Source: Coturnix japonica
Lineage: Eukaryota > Chordata > Aves > Galliformes > Phasianidae
Length of the DNA stretch: 64,000 bases
Assembly: GCF_001577835.2 (NCBI RefSeq)
Contig: NC_029516.1
Coordinates: 74,717,221-74,781,220, forward strand
Direction: 5' to 3'
Below are positions 1 through 8,855 of this stretch, piece by piece (position 1 is the stretch's first letter; each line of letters begins with the position of its first letter). The notes beneath the pieces were generated by a model. It worked only from the letters and a program-made list of their open reading frames with translations, did no database searches and had not been told where the DNA came from. A program made the position numbers and the translations under genes.

Positions 1-362
1 TGAGCCTGGAAATGAGAAGGCTCTGGGGAGACCTGAGAGTGGCCTTTCAAGTATCCAAAAGGGAAGCTATAAGAAAGAAGGATACAGACTCTTCAGCAGA
101 GTCTGTGTTGACAGGATGAGGCAAGATGGTTTCAAACTAAAAGAGAAGAGATTTAGACTGGATATGAGGAAAATGTTTTTTTACAGTAAGGGTAGTGAAG
201 CACTGGAACAAGTTGCTGAGAGATGTGGTAGATGTCCTGTCTCTGGAGACAGTCTAGGTCAGGCTGGATGGGGCTCTGAGCAACCTGATCTAGCTGTAGG
301 TGCTAGATCAGATCCCTGCTTCATTGCAGGGAGTTGGACTCAAATGATTTTATGATTTTATT
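1..362 (+). mobile_element. CR1 LINE, 3' end fragment
   Basis: Contains the typical CR1 3' sequence (GGGAGACCTGAGAGTGGCC, later GGTCAGGCTGGATGGGGCTC and GATCCCTGCTTCATTGCAGG) and ends in ATGATTTTATGATTTTATTC, a variant of the CR1 terminal repeat. The rest lies left of the window. It pairs with the CR1 at 13.26 kb in the inverted repeat. Confidence 0.85.
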
Positions 363-585
363 CTCTATACATCACTAGTTGTGGCAGTGTATCATCATCT
401 GGAAAATTACACACAAGGACTCTTTTGTGATAGAGCCAGTAGGATGTGTTTAAATCAACTGCTGCAGATCTCTGTGTTCCATGGGCTGCAGCTCTCTTTT
501 ATGCAAAGAGGTAAATGAGAGTTTAAAGCTTAGATCTCAGGACTGTAATATCTTTGATGCTTCAGGTGGCAGTAACTACTCAAGG

Positions 586-1246
586 TCAAATATTCTCTGT
601 CCTCTTTGTTGCTGTTGTTGTTGCTTGTGGTGATAAGTCATTTTTATAATGAAATACAATATTCTTCTGGTGAAAATAATAGAGCTGCTCAAATTCACCT
701 TCAGTCCTGCATAACCATCTTGGGAAAGCTGCTATTGTTAGTATGCAAGAAACTTTCTTCTGATTTATCTGAGCCAGTAAAACGGGATACTTGAATACTA
801 GGGTAGGATACCATGTACTTAAAACTGAGTGACTTTCTTTTATACAACATGAATTATTTACCAATTGTGTATTTGCATGGGTGATGGTGTCCATGGTTGC
901 TTTAGAGGGAAAAAGAAAGCTGACAAAGGTCAGGTGGGATCTGCCCTGCATGTTATCTTTCTGCACAGTTACACTGGCTGCTTCGTGGATGTTTGCTTCA
1001 TCTGCCTGAATGCTTTGACACTGTGATTGGCTGTGGCATCTCACATTGCTGACTGAAGCATACAGGGAGTTTCTTTCATCTGTGCTCAGGTGCTGAGTTA
1101 GAAGTAGCCCTGGATGGCTACGCACATGGGATATGCTTTGGCTTTCATGGGTTCCTCTTCTTTCTGGAAAACAAGACATCAATACCATCAACATGAGGCC
1201 TAGGAACCTGTGTGAGCACATGCTGATCTGGCTCTCGTGACAGATT
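586..1246 (-). other. CD200R1: Copy A candidate cytoplasmic tail exons
   Basis: A 39-base segment at 1246-1208 (CTCAG/AATCTGTCAC to CACAG/GTTCCT) resembles the first tail exon of copy C, which also begins with an (A)TTCTGTCAC motif. A second segment starts at 1163 after TTTTCCAG. If the acceptor is there, the phase gives KKRNP and a stop. If the AG four bases further on is used, an open frame continues to 586 and includes NSLYASV (1051-1071), which aligns with NVIYNSV of copy C. Which acceptor is used cannot be settled from sequence alone. Confidence 0.4.
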
Positions 1247-1850
1247 CTGAGATGACTGCACGTGATGTGAAATAGCACCAGAAGCTCTCAGAAACTTCTC
1301 TAGGTGTGACCAAAGTGGTTTTGCATGTATCACATCTTGCGCATAGCTTGCATAACGGAACATGCAGTGGTGAAGAACAGCCAAAAGGAAAAAAGGAGGC
1401 CAGCAGACAAGCAAGGCTGATGACACAGTGAAGAAACCATACAATGTAGTCTAAAGTGAAAAGTTATTTTAGGTACACCTCACCTTCAAACAGGGAAGCT
1501 GAACAAGAGACACCCTGACAGACTCTTCCAGTACCTGAAGTATGAATTTACTCTGCCAGAGTCCTGACAGAATGAAGCGTTTCCATTCAGTGCAGCATGC
1601 AATATAATGAGTATCCCTTGCCAACATCTAACCAGCTATGGTTTCTACTCAGTGCCATTATTCAGTGAAGATGTGAGCAATGCACAATTACTGCAGTAGA
1701 AAGTCAAAATATTTGATATGGTTAATTCACCCACAGTAGTTACCCTGAGCAGCACAGAGTGACAGAATTGTTTGATTTCAAGACACAAGCAGTATTTAGA
1801 GGTTTCCACTAACACCAGACAAGTTTTCCTTAGCCCCACATTGTACGTAC

Positions 1851-1950
1851 CTGTAACCATGGAGCTTTGAATAGTAAATGGCAGCTACAAAGGTGACGAT
1901 GATCAGGAAACCAACAAAGATGGCTGTATGTCGTATGAGGTGTCTGTGTG
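1851..1950 (-). other. CD200R1: Copy A transmembrane exon
   Basis: 100-base exon, acceptor GTTTAG/CACACAG, donor GGTTACAG/GTACGT. Read in the C2 phase it gives SHRHLIRHTA, a hydrophobic helix (IFVGFLIIVTFVAAIYY) and then SKLHGYR. No stop is present, unlike copy B. No basic residue lies inside the helix, so nothing here suggests pairing with an activating adaptor. Confidence 0.75.
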
Positions 1951-2647
1951 CTAAACACAATTAATTAGTCTTAGTTGTGCCTTCTTACTGCTCCGTTTCT
2001 TTAATATTTCAGTATAAGCATTAAGCTGCTCTAGCACATGCATTTTCAGCATGCTTGTGAAATAGAATCCTCTTTAGCAAAAGGGAAAGTCATTAATGAA
2101 AGCTGTCTGAGAAACAAAAATGTAGTTTGTGTCAGAAACAAAAACGGATGGCCCAGATTCCACATTGGACAACTCATGACACTTATACACTATGAGCCAC
2201 TCACAAGGACTCAGCGTATCTCCATATTGTGATTCATAACTCAGAATGAAGTTATTCATTTGTTTCTGCTCACCATTTGCTATTTGGTCTCTATCTTACC
2301 ACGATCCGAGCAGAAAATCATTTGCATCTGAACAGATTTTACTGACAGTCTGGTTCCACATGGTTATTTTAACAGTAAGAGCATGTCTGCTCTGAGGCTG
2401 CTTCCTACAGCTTTCCAACTACCAAAAGAACACTAATGCATTAATGTACTTCCCTATTAGGGAAAAAAAAAGCACTTGGAAATAGTGACTGGAACACAAA
2501 CAAACTGTCAAAGTTTATGAACAAAAGTGCTCTGGGATGGCACTTGTCTTTGTAGAATTTCACTGTAGGTGTCTGTAGCTGTAGAGCAAGAATGTGAACA
2601 GAGGGCTAAACAGAACTTGAACACTGAGCACACAAAGGGAAGCTTAC

Positions 2648-2934
2648 ATGGGAAGCAGGCTATGGACTTGGTCTCGTTCAGAGTTGCATGGGACACAATG
2701 CAGGTAGGATTCTCCCCACTGGTGCTATGTGCTGTGAACCTGCTGACAACAGTCACTGTCCCGTTATCGTGGCTGTCTGCTCTGGGTGTGGAGTTGCTCT
2801 CTGGGACCCACCAGATCTCAGCAGCTGGCTTCACTGTCTCTGCCTCGCACACAGGGTTCCCATGGTCATCGCAGTACAGAGCCATTCTTGGGGAAACTGC
2901 AAAGTACCAGGAAGGGGGAGATGTGTGTGGATTG
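2648..2934 (-). pseudogene. CD200R1: Copy A C2-type Ig exon with a 1-base deletion
   Basis: After the frame break the exon encodes the CD200R C2 domain: MALYCDDHGNPVCEAE, PAAEIWWVPES, NGTVTVVSRF, CIVSHATLNETKSIAC. The acceptor is TTTGCAG/CAATCC and the donor CCCAT/GTAAGC, as in copies B and C. Its length is 287, not 288; the missing base is in the C-run (G-run 2914-2918 on the plus strand). In the phase set by the V exon, translation leaves the C2 frame about 20 bases into the exon and stops before the exon ends. Confidence 0.8.
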
Positions 2935-3099
2935 CTGCAAAGGGATAGGAAGTATCCCTGGACATGGAGGTAGGCAATTCACTACAATACAAGGCTGAAT
3001 TAGGCTTGTACCATGCAGCCATTACTGAGTGACTGCAGCATAACAGTGAGCTCATTCAGGATCCTTCTTCAGAGTACTGAAAATTGCTTCACACTCATC

Positions 3100-5050
3100 A
3101 CTTATAACTCTACAGGGGAGGAAGAAGCAGCAGAAGGAAAGAGTTTTGTCAAATAAGGAAAGAAGCTGAATTACTCTGAATGAAATACGTGACCATTTAT
3201 TCCCATGAGAAAGCTTCGCTTCTTACTGCAAACTTCTTCCAGTGCACAAGGAGAGGAGCTTTGTATGCACAGGCCTGGACACAGTCCTCTGGAGAACAGT
3301 GAAATGAGGAAGGAGACCCTTACCTAGCACAGTCAGGTGATAGTGGTGGTGGAAATTCCCATCAAAATTTACTACTTCACAGGTGTAATTTCCCTCATCA
3401 GCCATTCCTACTTGCCGTATCTCAAGTGCCTGATCCCACTCTGGTCTGGATCTCCAGTTTATTCTGTCACTGCAGTTGGTTCTTTCTTTCCTGTGACCCT
3501 TCAAGTGTGCCAAGCTGCACCAGCCTCCAGTCTTGGGGCTTATTTTCCACGTTACCATAGTTAATTTTGTCACATTAGGGCAGGTCATCACAGCGCTGTC
3601 ACCCAGGTTTGCAAACACTCGATTAATTCCTGGAGGAGACAAGGAAAGAGAAGGATGTATGAAAAGGTGCTCTAGGATGTCACGTATGGCCTCAGAGTTC
3701 TGGTCTGTGCTTCACATGGAAATGTCAGCCATGCTACATTCTGGATTGAGGCCTTGTTTTTGTTTATCTTGAAGTTGTCTGTCATCTGCACAGTTGTGGA
3801 TTGTGAAAGCAGTGGGCTATTACAGTCTACTCTATCAACTTATTTCCCAGTGGGACTTATTGGATGAGAGAGATACTCGAAGAAAATCATGCTCCAGCAC
3901 ATTGGTTTTATCAGATCAGCAATTTATTCAGATGTGTTCAACTGTTTGCTTGTTCCTTAAACATTTGTTGTGTAGCATTCATTTAGTAGTTCCCTGTCTC
4001 TTGTTACCCATGTGCCTCTGTGCTCTCTGTCAAATTCTGTACAGTTGCCACTTCTACAGGTTTGGAACCTACTTTGTCTTTGCTTTTGTCTCTAGGATCG
4101 GATTCTCTACTGGCAGTCTTTCATCAGAAAGCCTTTGATTTCTACTGTCCTGATGGGTAGCAAGGATACAAACTGATCTTGTTTTCTTTTTCTGGAGGAA
4201 GAGATAGCCTCTTTTCTTAAGGTACTGTCTACTGTCATGAGAAGTGCAGTAAACATGTTTATCTTTTTTCCTCAATTGAATACGTTTTTTATACTCTTGT
4301 AGTCTCACATTTTAGATGTCTAATCTTACAGTTCTCCTGCTTACGCCATCATGGAACCACTACTAAAATTCAACACTTAGAAAAGAACATTTTTAATTTG
4401 GTTGAGTTGCTACAGTTAGTATCGTGGAATTGATGACTATTCTACAGCAGGGAAAGAAAGCTTGTTCTCAGTCTTCAAGATTTGTAAAGTATTTAGATCC
4501 AATCCAGGATATTTCTTAGTTCTTCTTCTCTCTAAATACCATCTTAAAATGAGCAACTTTGCAGGTAGCACAGCATCATGAAATGACATGAAACACACTA
4601 TGTCAGACAAATACCCTGGGAAAGATGGATGGATGAGAGTAATGATGCCTTTGTAGCAGGACATGGTTATATCTGTTGGATCGCTTCTGATTCAGAGGAG
4701 ATTAGTAGCTCTTTAGGCCTCTTATTCCAGAAAGGAATGCTGACATCTTCTTACAAAGGAAATTAATTTTGTCTGATTTAGGTGGGAATTAAGTTCTGCA
4801 GATTGTTCTTTGAAACTGCTCTTGGAATGTGGCCCGTAACTGTGTGTAAATACAGGAATTCATGATGACCACAATCCAGCTATGTTTTCACAGCATTGTT
4901 TATGCTAAAATATTGAACTTCACTAGTACATCCCTAAAACTAAGCACTGGAATAAGAGTTCTGCTGAATGAGGTTTCACTGAAAGGTTCTTGCATTTGAG
5001 TGAAATACTATGGCCACGTGCCCTGAGGGAAGGTATCCCTGGACATGGAG
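3100..5050. repeat. Copy-C-like block within copy A, including the second V unit
   Basis: The block repeats the V-exon unit at an offset of 2083 bases (5712 to 3629). About 3750-4420 matches 42.67-43.4 kb upstream of the copy C V exon, and 4985-5050 matches copy C around 44.19-44.24 kb. Neither match has a counterpart in copy B. About 4430-4985 has no match I can find. Confidence 0.65.
3324..3629 (-). other. CD200R1: Copy A V-type Ig exon 2 (C2-proximal)
   Basis: A second 306-base V exon, also open and in phase 1 at both ends. The domain begins GINRVFANLGDSAVMTC and keeps MVTWKISP, NCSDRINW and DEGNYTCEVVNFDG. Its upstream flank (about 3750-4420) matches the flank of the copy C V exon (42.67-43.45 kb) rather than copy B. 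Its downstream intron, 389 bases, matches the B intron and leads straight into the C2 exon. Confidence 0.85.
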
Positions 5051-5406
5051 GTAGGCAATTCACTACAATACAAGGCTGAATTAGACTTGCCCCAAGCAGC
5101 CATTGCTGAGTGACTGCAGCACAACAGTGAGCTCATTCAGAATCCTTCTTCAGAGTACTGAAAATTGCTTCACACTCATCACTTATAACTCTACAGGGAA
5201 GGAAGAAGCAACAGAAGGAAAGAGAGTTTTGTCAAATAAGGAAAGAAGCTGAATTACTCTGAATGAAATACGTGACCATTTATTCCCATGAGAAAGCTTC
5301 GCTTCTTACTGCAAACTTCTTCCAGTGCACAAGGAGAGGAGCTTTGTATGCACAGGCCTGGACACAGTCCTCTGGAGAACAGTGAAATGAGGAAGGAGAC
5401 CCTTAC

Positions 5407-5712
5407 CTAGCACAGTCAGGTGATAGTGGTGGTGGAAACCCCCATCAGCATTTACCACTTCACAGGTGTAATTTCCCTCATCAGCCATTTCTACTTGCTG
5501 TATCTCAAGTGCCTGATCCCACTCTGGTCTGGATCTCCAGTTTATTCTGTCACTGCAGTTGGTTCTTTCTGTCTTGTGACCATTCAAGTATGACAAGCTG
5601 CACTGGCCTCCAGTCTTGGGGCTTATTTTCCACGTTACCATAGTTATATTTATCACATTAGGGCAGGTCATCACCGCGTTGTCACCCAGGTATACTGACA
5701 ATCTGTTAATTC
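5407..5712 (-). other. CD200R1: Copy A V-type Ig exon 1 (leader-proximal)
   Basis: 306-base open exon in phase 1 at both ends, flanked by CTCCAG and GTAAGG. It encodes a CD200R V domain: GINRLSVYLGDNAVMTC at the start, MVTWKISP around the core Trp, the extra-Cys pair region (GGQCSL and NCSDRINW), and DEGNYTCEVVNADGGFHHHY before the G strand. The Ig Cys pair and the D-x-G-x-Y-x-C signature are intact. Its 5' flank matches copy B, so this is the exon orthologous to the single V exon of B. Confidence 0.85.
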
Positions 5713-6371
5713 CTGGAGAAGACAAGGAAAGAGAAGGATGTATGAAAAGGTGCTCCAGGATGTCACGTATGGCCTCAGAGTTCTGGTCTGTGCTTCACAC
5801 AGAAATGTCAGCCATGCTGCATTCTGGAGTGAGGTCCTGTCTCTGCCAGCCCAAGAGCTGTGTGTGTCATTTTAGACAGAAACCAATTCCCAAATTTCTG
5901 GCTGTGTTTGCCAAATTGGTCCTTGGTTTTACTCCTGTCCTCTGTACAGCCTTTTCCCTAAACCAATCAATAAGTAACAGGGCTTGGAAGTGAAGACTGG
6001 CTGAGCCCATTGGCGTGGGAAGGTTTCTTGGGATGACTCTCCCTCAGCATCACTGCCCAGTAAAGGAGAAAAATGGACACTGACCCCTGTTTTGTGTTAG
6101 ATATGAGCAGCTCTCCTAATCAGGTCAAGCACTGGAGTCAAATTCTGTCCTGCCACTCCGGAACTTATTTGAACCAATTTCCCCAATTATAGCACTGTCA
6201 AATGAAGAATGACAAAGTAGAAGAGAAAATACAACATTTAGCTGCAAAGAAAACACGCCCCTGTTCTCTGACAGATAGTGAAACCCCTGACGGACTCAAG
6301 ATCACTGCCCCACAACCCTCTGTCCTACCCAGTCCCAACAAAAGCCAACATACAAAAAATGCCAGAACTAC

Positions 6372-6507
6372 CTGAAGCTCCTGTGACTGCAGTGCTGGTG
6401 AGCAGAACAATAGTCCATGCGATGTTCCTGACCACTTCCAAGGCTGCTCTCGTGTTCATGGGTGACACAGGCTTCTTACAGTGTCCAGCTTGCTGTGACA
6501 TCCCCAT
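6372..6507 (-). other. CD200R1: Copy A leader (signal peptide) exon
   Basis: Open from an ATG at 6507, with a second in-frame ATG at 6459 that gives a more typical signal peptide (MNTRAALEVV, then hydrophobic WTIVLLTSTAVTGAS). It ends CTTCAG/GTAGTT in phase 1, which joins in frame to the GAATTAAC start of either V exon. It differs from the copy B leader at only four of 136 bases by my count. The start at 6459 seems more likely because the hydrophobic core then lies near the N terminus. Confidence 0.72.
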
Positions 6508-7118
6508 CTTCCCCTGCTAGGGATGTGCAGCAGTTAGAGCCACTGCTCTTCCTGCGCTTATTCGGACCTCTGACTGTAGCCGCAGCTTGATGGTTATTCA
6601 TATGAAGAAGCTTCTTCCTGTGCAGTGAATTGGTCAGCGTAAAGGAAATGCTATCAGTATTTGTTTTCTGCTTTCTGGACTTCTACTGAACGTTACTAAG
6701 AGCAGATAAGATCTGTAGCAGAACTTGCAAAGTGTAAGCAGAGTGATTTTTATGCCTGGCCCTGATCTGACAGTGAGGATTTTATCATTAGGAATGGGGG
6801 GAAGGTTATTCTTATCCTACTGCTTAAAGAGTGTTCGGCATATTAGAAAGCCAAATAAAACCCTCTTAAAACCCATTTCCCTTCCAGCCTAATCTGTTTT
6901 TGCCCTGTACCAAGCAGTCTAAGACCTTTTCTCTAAAGTGCATTGCCAGTCCCTGCTCCTCTTCAGGCAGGGAAGGTGGGTAGGTAGAGGCTGTCCATGT
7001 GATTAACCCTGCTGTCATACCAGCAAAGGTACCTGCCTTAGATATAAGATGTATCTGTCTGGGAATTAATGGAATGAATGGATTTTAATCACCAAAGCGT
7101 TAGCCTTCCGTACCCGTA

Positions 7119-7568
7119 CACAGCATGGTAATATGGTGGCAAGAGCATCACTGGTGTGTGGCAGGCAGAGTCACCTCCATCACCTGCATCGCCTGGGCTG
7201 CGCTGAGTGAACGGGAGTTGTCTTGTGCTGAGTATTCGCTCAGTCAAATAGTGTTATTGTGCTCTGTGTATCTGTCGTAGTTTCCATGGATATAATTAGG
7301 AGCCATTACTTTGGGAGCAACAGACGTAAGAGTTGCCCGAAACAATTCCCTTTCATTCTCTGCAGCCCAAGTGATGCAAAAGGTCGGACCCCCATGTAAT
7401 AGGAGGAGCTTCCCAAGACGTTGCTGTTGCTCGCTATGCCCACGAGATGGAGGTGAGGGTGCAGGCAGTGTGCGCACATGCAAACGCCCTTACGCGGACG
7501 CTCTGCTGCACACAACTGCCTGCCACACACCAGTGATGCTCTTGCCGCCATATTGCCATGCTGTGTGG
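7119..7568. mobile_element. 450-bp element with 50-bp terminal inverted repeats, possible MITE
   Basis: The first 50 bases (from CACAGCATGG) are the reverse complement of the last 50 (to CCATGCTGTG) with about two mismatches. It lies inside the spacer between the two receptor genes. An 11-base inner inverted pair (about 7170-7180 and 7446-7456) may extend the hairpin. I see no clear target-site duplication and no transposase. A non-autonomous DNA transposon or a nested palindrome are both possible. Confidence 0.4.
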
Positions 7569-8111
7569 CTTCACTGCTAAACGATGATAGAGGCTGACCT
7601 TCCAAAACTGAGAAACAGCAGCCACCCTCCCCACTGTACCCCGTCCATATTGCACCTGTATGGCCTTTCCCTTCATCACAGCCATGCAGAAATTTGCTGT
7701 GTTGTGAGCAGCTTGTAATTCAAACTGAAAAAACAAGACACTAACTAGGAGAACATGAACCTCAGTGTTTCCAGTTTCCATGGCTCAGGCCATGTTTTCT
7801 GCCTCTGTCCCTTAGTGCTAAGCTCCGTTGCTCAAGAGGAGGTGGCTGAAGCTCCAATGCTACAGGGATATCTGCGTCAGAGTGTTAAATATATTCTTTT
7901 CATCTTGGGCTCATGCCTAAGCCCATGGTTCCCTCATCTGCAGAAGCTTTGTGTCTATTTGACCAGAGGACCAAAGACCTTTCAGGCAGGCACGTTTCAG
8001 CACAGACATGGACATCCATAAAACAGCTGTAGCTGCTGTGGGCGGAAGATCTCTGTCCCCTTAGGAACAGGAAAAATAGGCAGCACCTCATTTCAGGCTG
8101 GGAGTTTCAAG
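7569..8111. other. Rest of the spacer between the head-to-head genes
   Basis: Not part of either arm. Short open frames occur on both strands but none resembles a known protein. It lies between two divergent first exons, so it may contain a shared promoter region, but no TATA or other element stands out. Confidence 0.3.
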
Positions 8112-8719
8112 GGTACAGAAGGCTAACGCTTTGGTGATTAAATTCCATTCATTCCATTAATTCCCAGAGAGGTACATCTTACATCTAAGGCAGGTAACTT
8201 TGCTGGTATGACAGCAGGGTTAATCACATGGACAGCCTCTACCTGCCCACCTTCCCTGCCTGGAGAGGAGCAGGGACTGGCAATACACTTTAGAGAATAG
8301 GTCTTAGACTATTTGGTACAAGAGAAGAACAGAGTAGGCTGGAAGGGAAATGGGTTTTAAGAGGGTTTTATTTGGCTTTTTAATATGCCAAGTACTCTTT
8401 AAGCAGTAGGATAAGAATAACCTTCCCCCCCATTCTTAATGATAAAATCCTCACTGTCGGATCAGAGCCAGGCATAAAAATCACTCTGCTTATACTTTGC
8501 AAGTTCTGCTACAGACCTTATCTTCTCTTAGTAATGTTCTGTGGAAGTCCGGAAAGCAAAAAACAAATACTGATAGCATTTCCTTTACGCTGACCAATTC
8601 ACTGCACAGGAAGAAGCTTCTTCATATGAATAACCATCAAGCTGCGGCTACAGTCGGAGGTCCGTATGAGAGCAGGAAGAGCAGTGGCTCTAACTGCTGC
8701 ACATCCCTAGCAGGGGAAG

Positions 8720-8855
8720 ATGGGGATCTCACAGCAAGCTGGACACTGCAAGAAGCCTGCGTCACCCATGAACACGAGAGCTGCCTTGGAAGTGGTCAGG
8801 AACATCGCATGGACTATTGTTCTGCTCACCAGCACTGCAGTCACAGGAGCTTCAG
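8720..8855 (+). other. CD200R1: Copy B leader exon
   Basis: Encodes MGISQQAGHC, then MNTRAALEVV and the hydrophobic core WTIVLLTSTAVTGAS. The donor is CTTCAG/GTAGTT in phase 1. ATGs at 8720 and 8768 are both in frame; the second puts the hydrophobic core nearer the start. It is nearly identical to the copy A leader. Confidence 0.75.

Larger units (their letters stand above)
586..6507 (-). pseudogene. CD200R1: CD200 receptor paralogue, copy A (two V exons, frameshifted C2 exon)
   Basis: Minus-strand CD200R-family gene, read from 6507 downwards: leader exon (6507-6372), V exon 1 (5712-5407), V exon 2 (3629-3324), C2 exon (2934-2648), transmembrane exon (1950-1851) and candidate tail exons (1246-1208 and from about 1163). 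The family binds CD200 on other cells and restrains myeloid cells. V exons, leader and transmembrane exon are open, and all splice sites named have AG/GT borders. The C2 exon is 287 bases against 288 in the other two copies: its C-run has five Cs instead of six, which shifts the frame and ends translation about 60 codons into the exon. Both V exons are 306 bases with phase 1 at each end, so they could be used singly or in tandem. Unless the C-run is an assembly error this copy cannot make the usual receptor. Family assignment is firm; the pseudogene status is inference. Confidence 0.8.
1..7115. repeat. Inverted repeat, left arm
   Basis: Reads as the reverse complement of about 8112-13617, from the CR1 fragment at the window edge through the whole CD200R copy A to just past the first exon's upstream flank. 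It is interrupted by an extra V-exon unit of about 2.1 kb (about 3.1-5.1 kb) and smaller indels. Base 1 pairs with about 13617, so the arm probably continues outside the window. Confidence 0.85.

Noticed and set aside
1300-1444. Hydrophobic minus-strand frame (FFTVSSALLVCWPPFFLLAVL) that might be a second membrane exon of copy A
   Set aside because: The real transmembrane exon is at 1851-1950 and matches the other copies; this frame has no good acceptor and the possible donor in B (CAAG/GTATGC) is not kept in A.
2569-2973. Long plus-strand frame opposite the copy A C2 exon, with similar ones opposite B and C
   Set aside because: It is the antisense shadow of the C2 exon and appears wherever that exon does.
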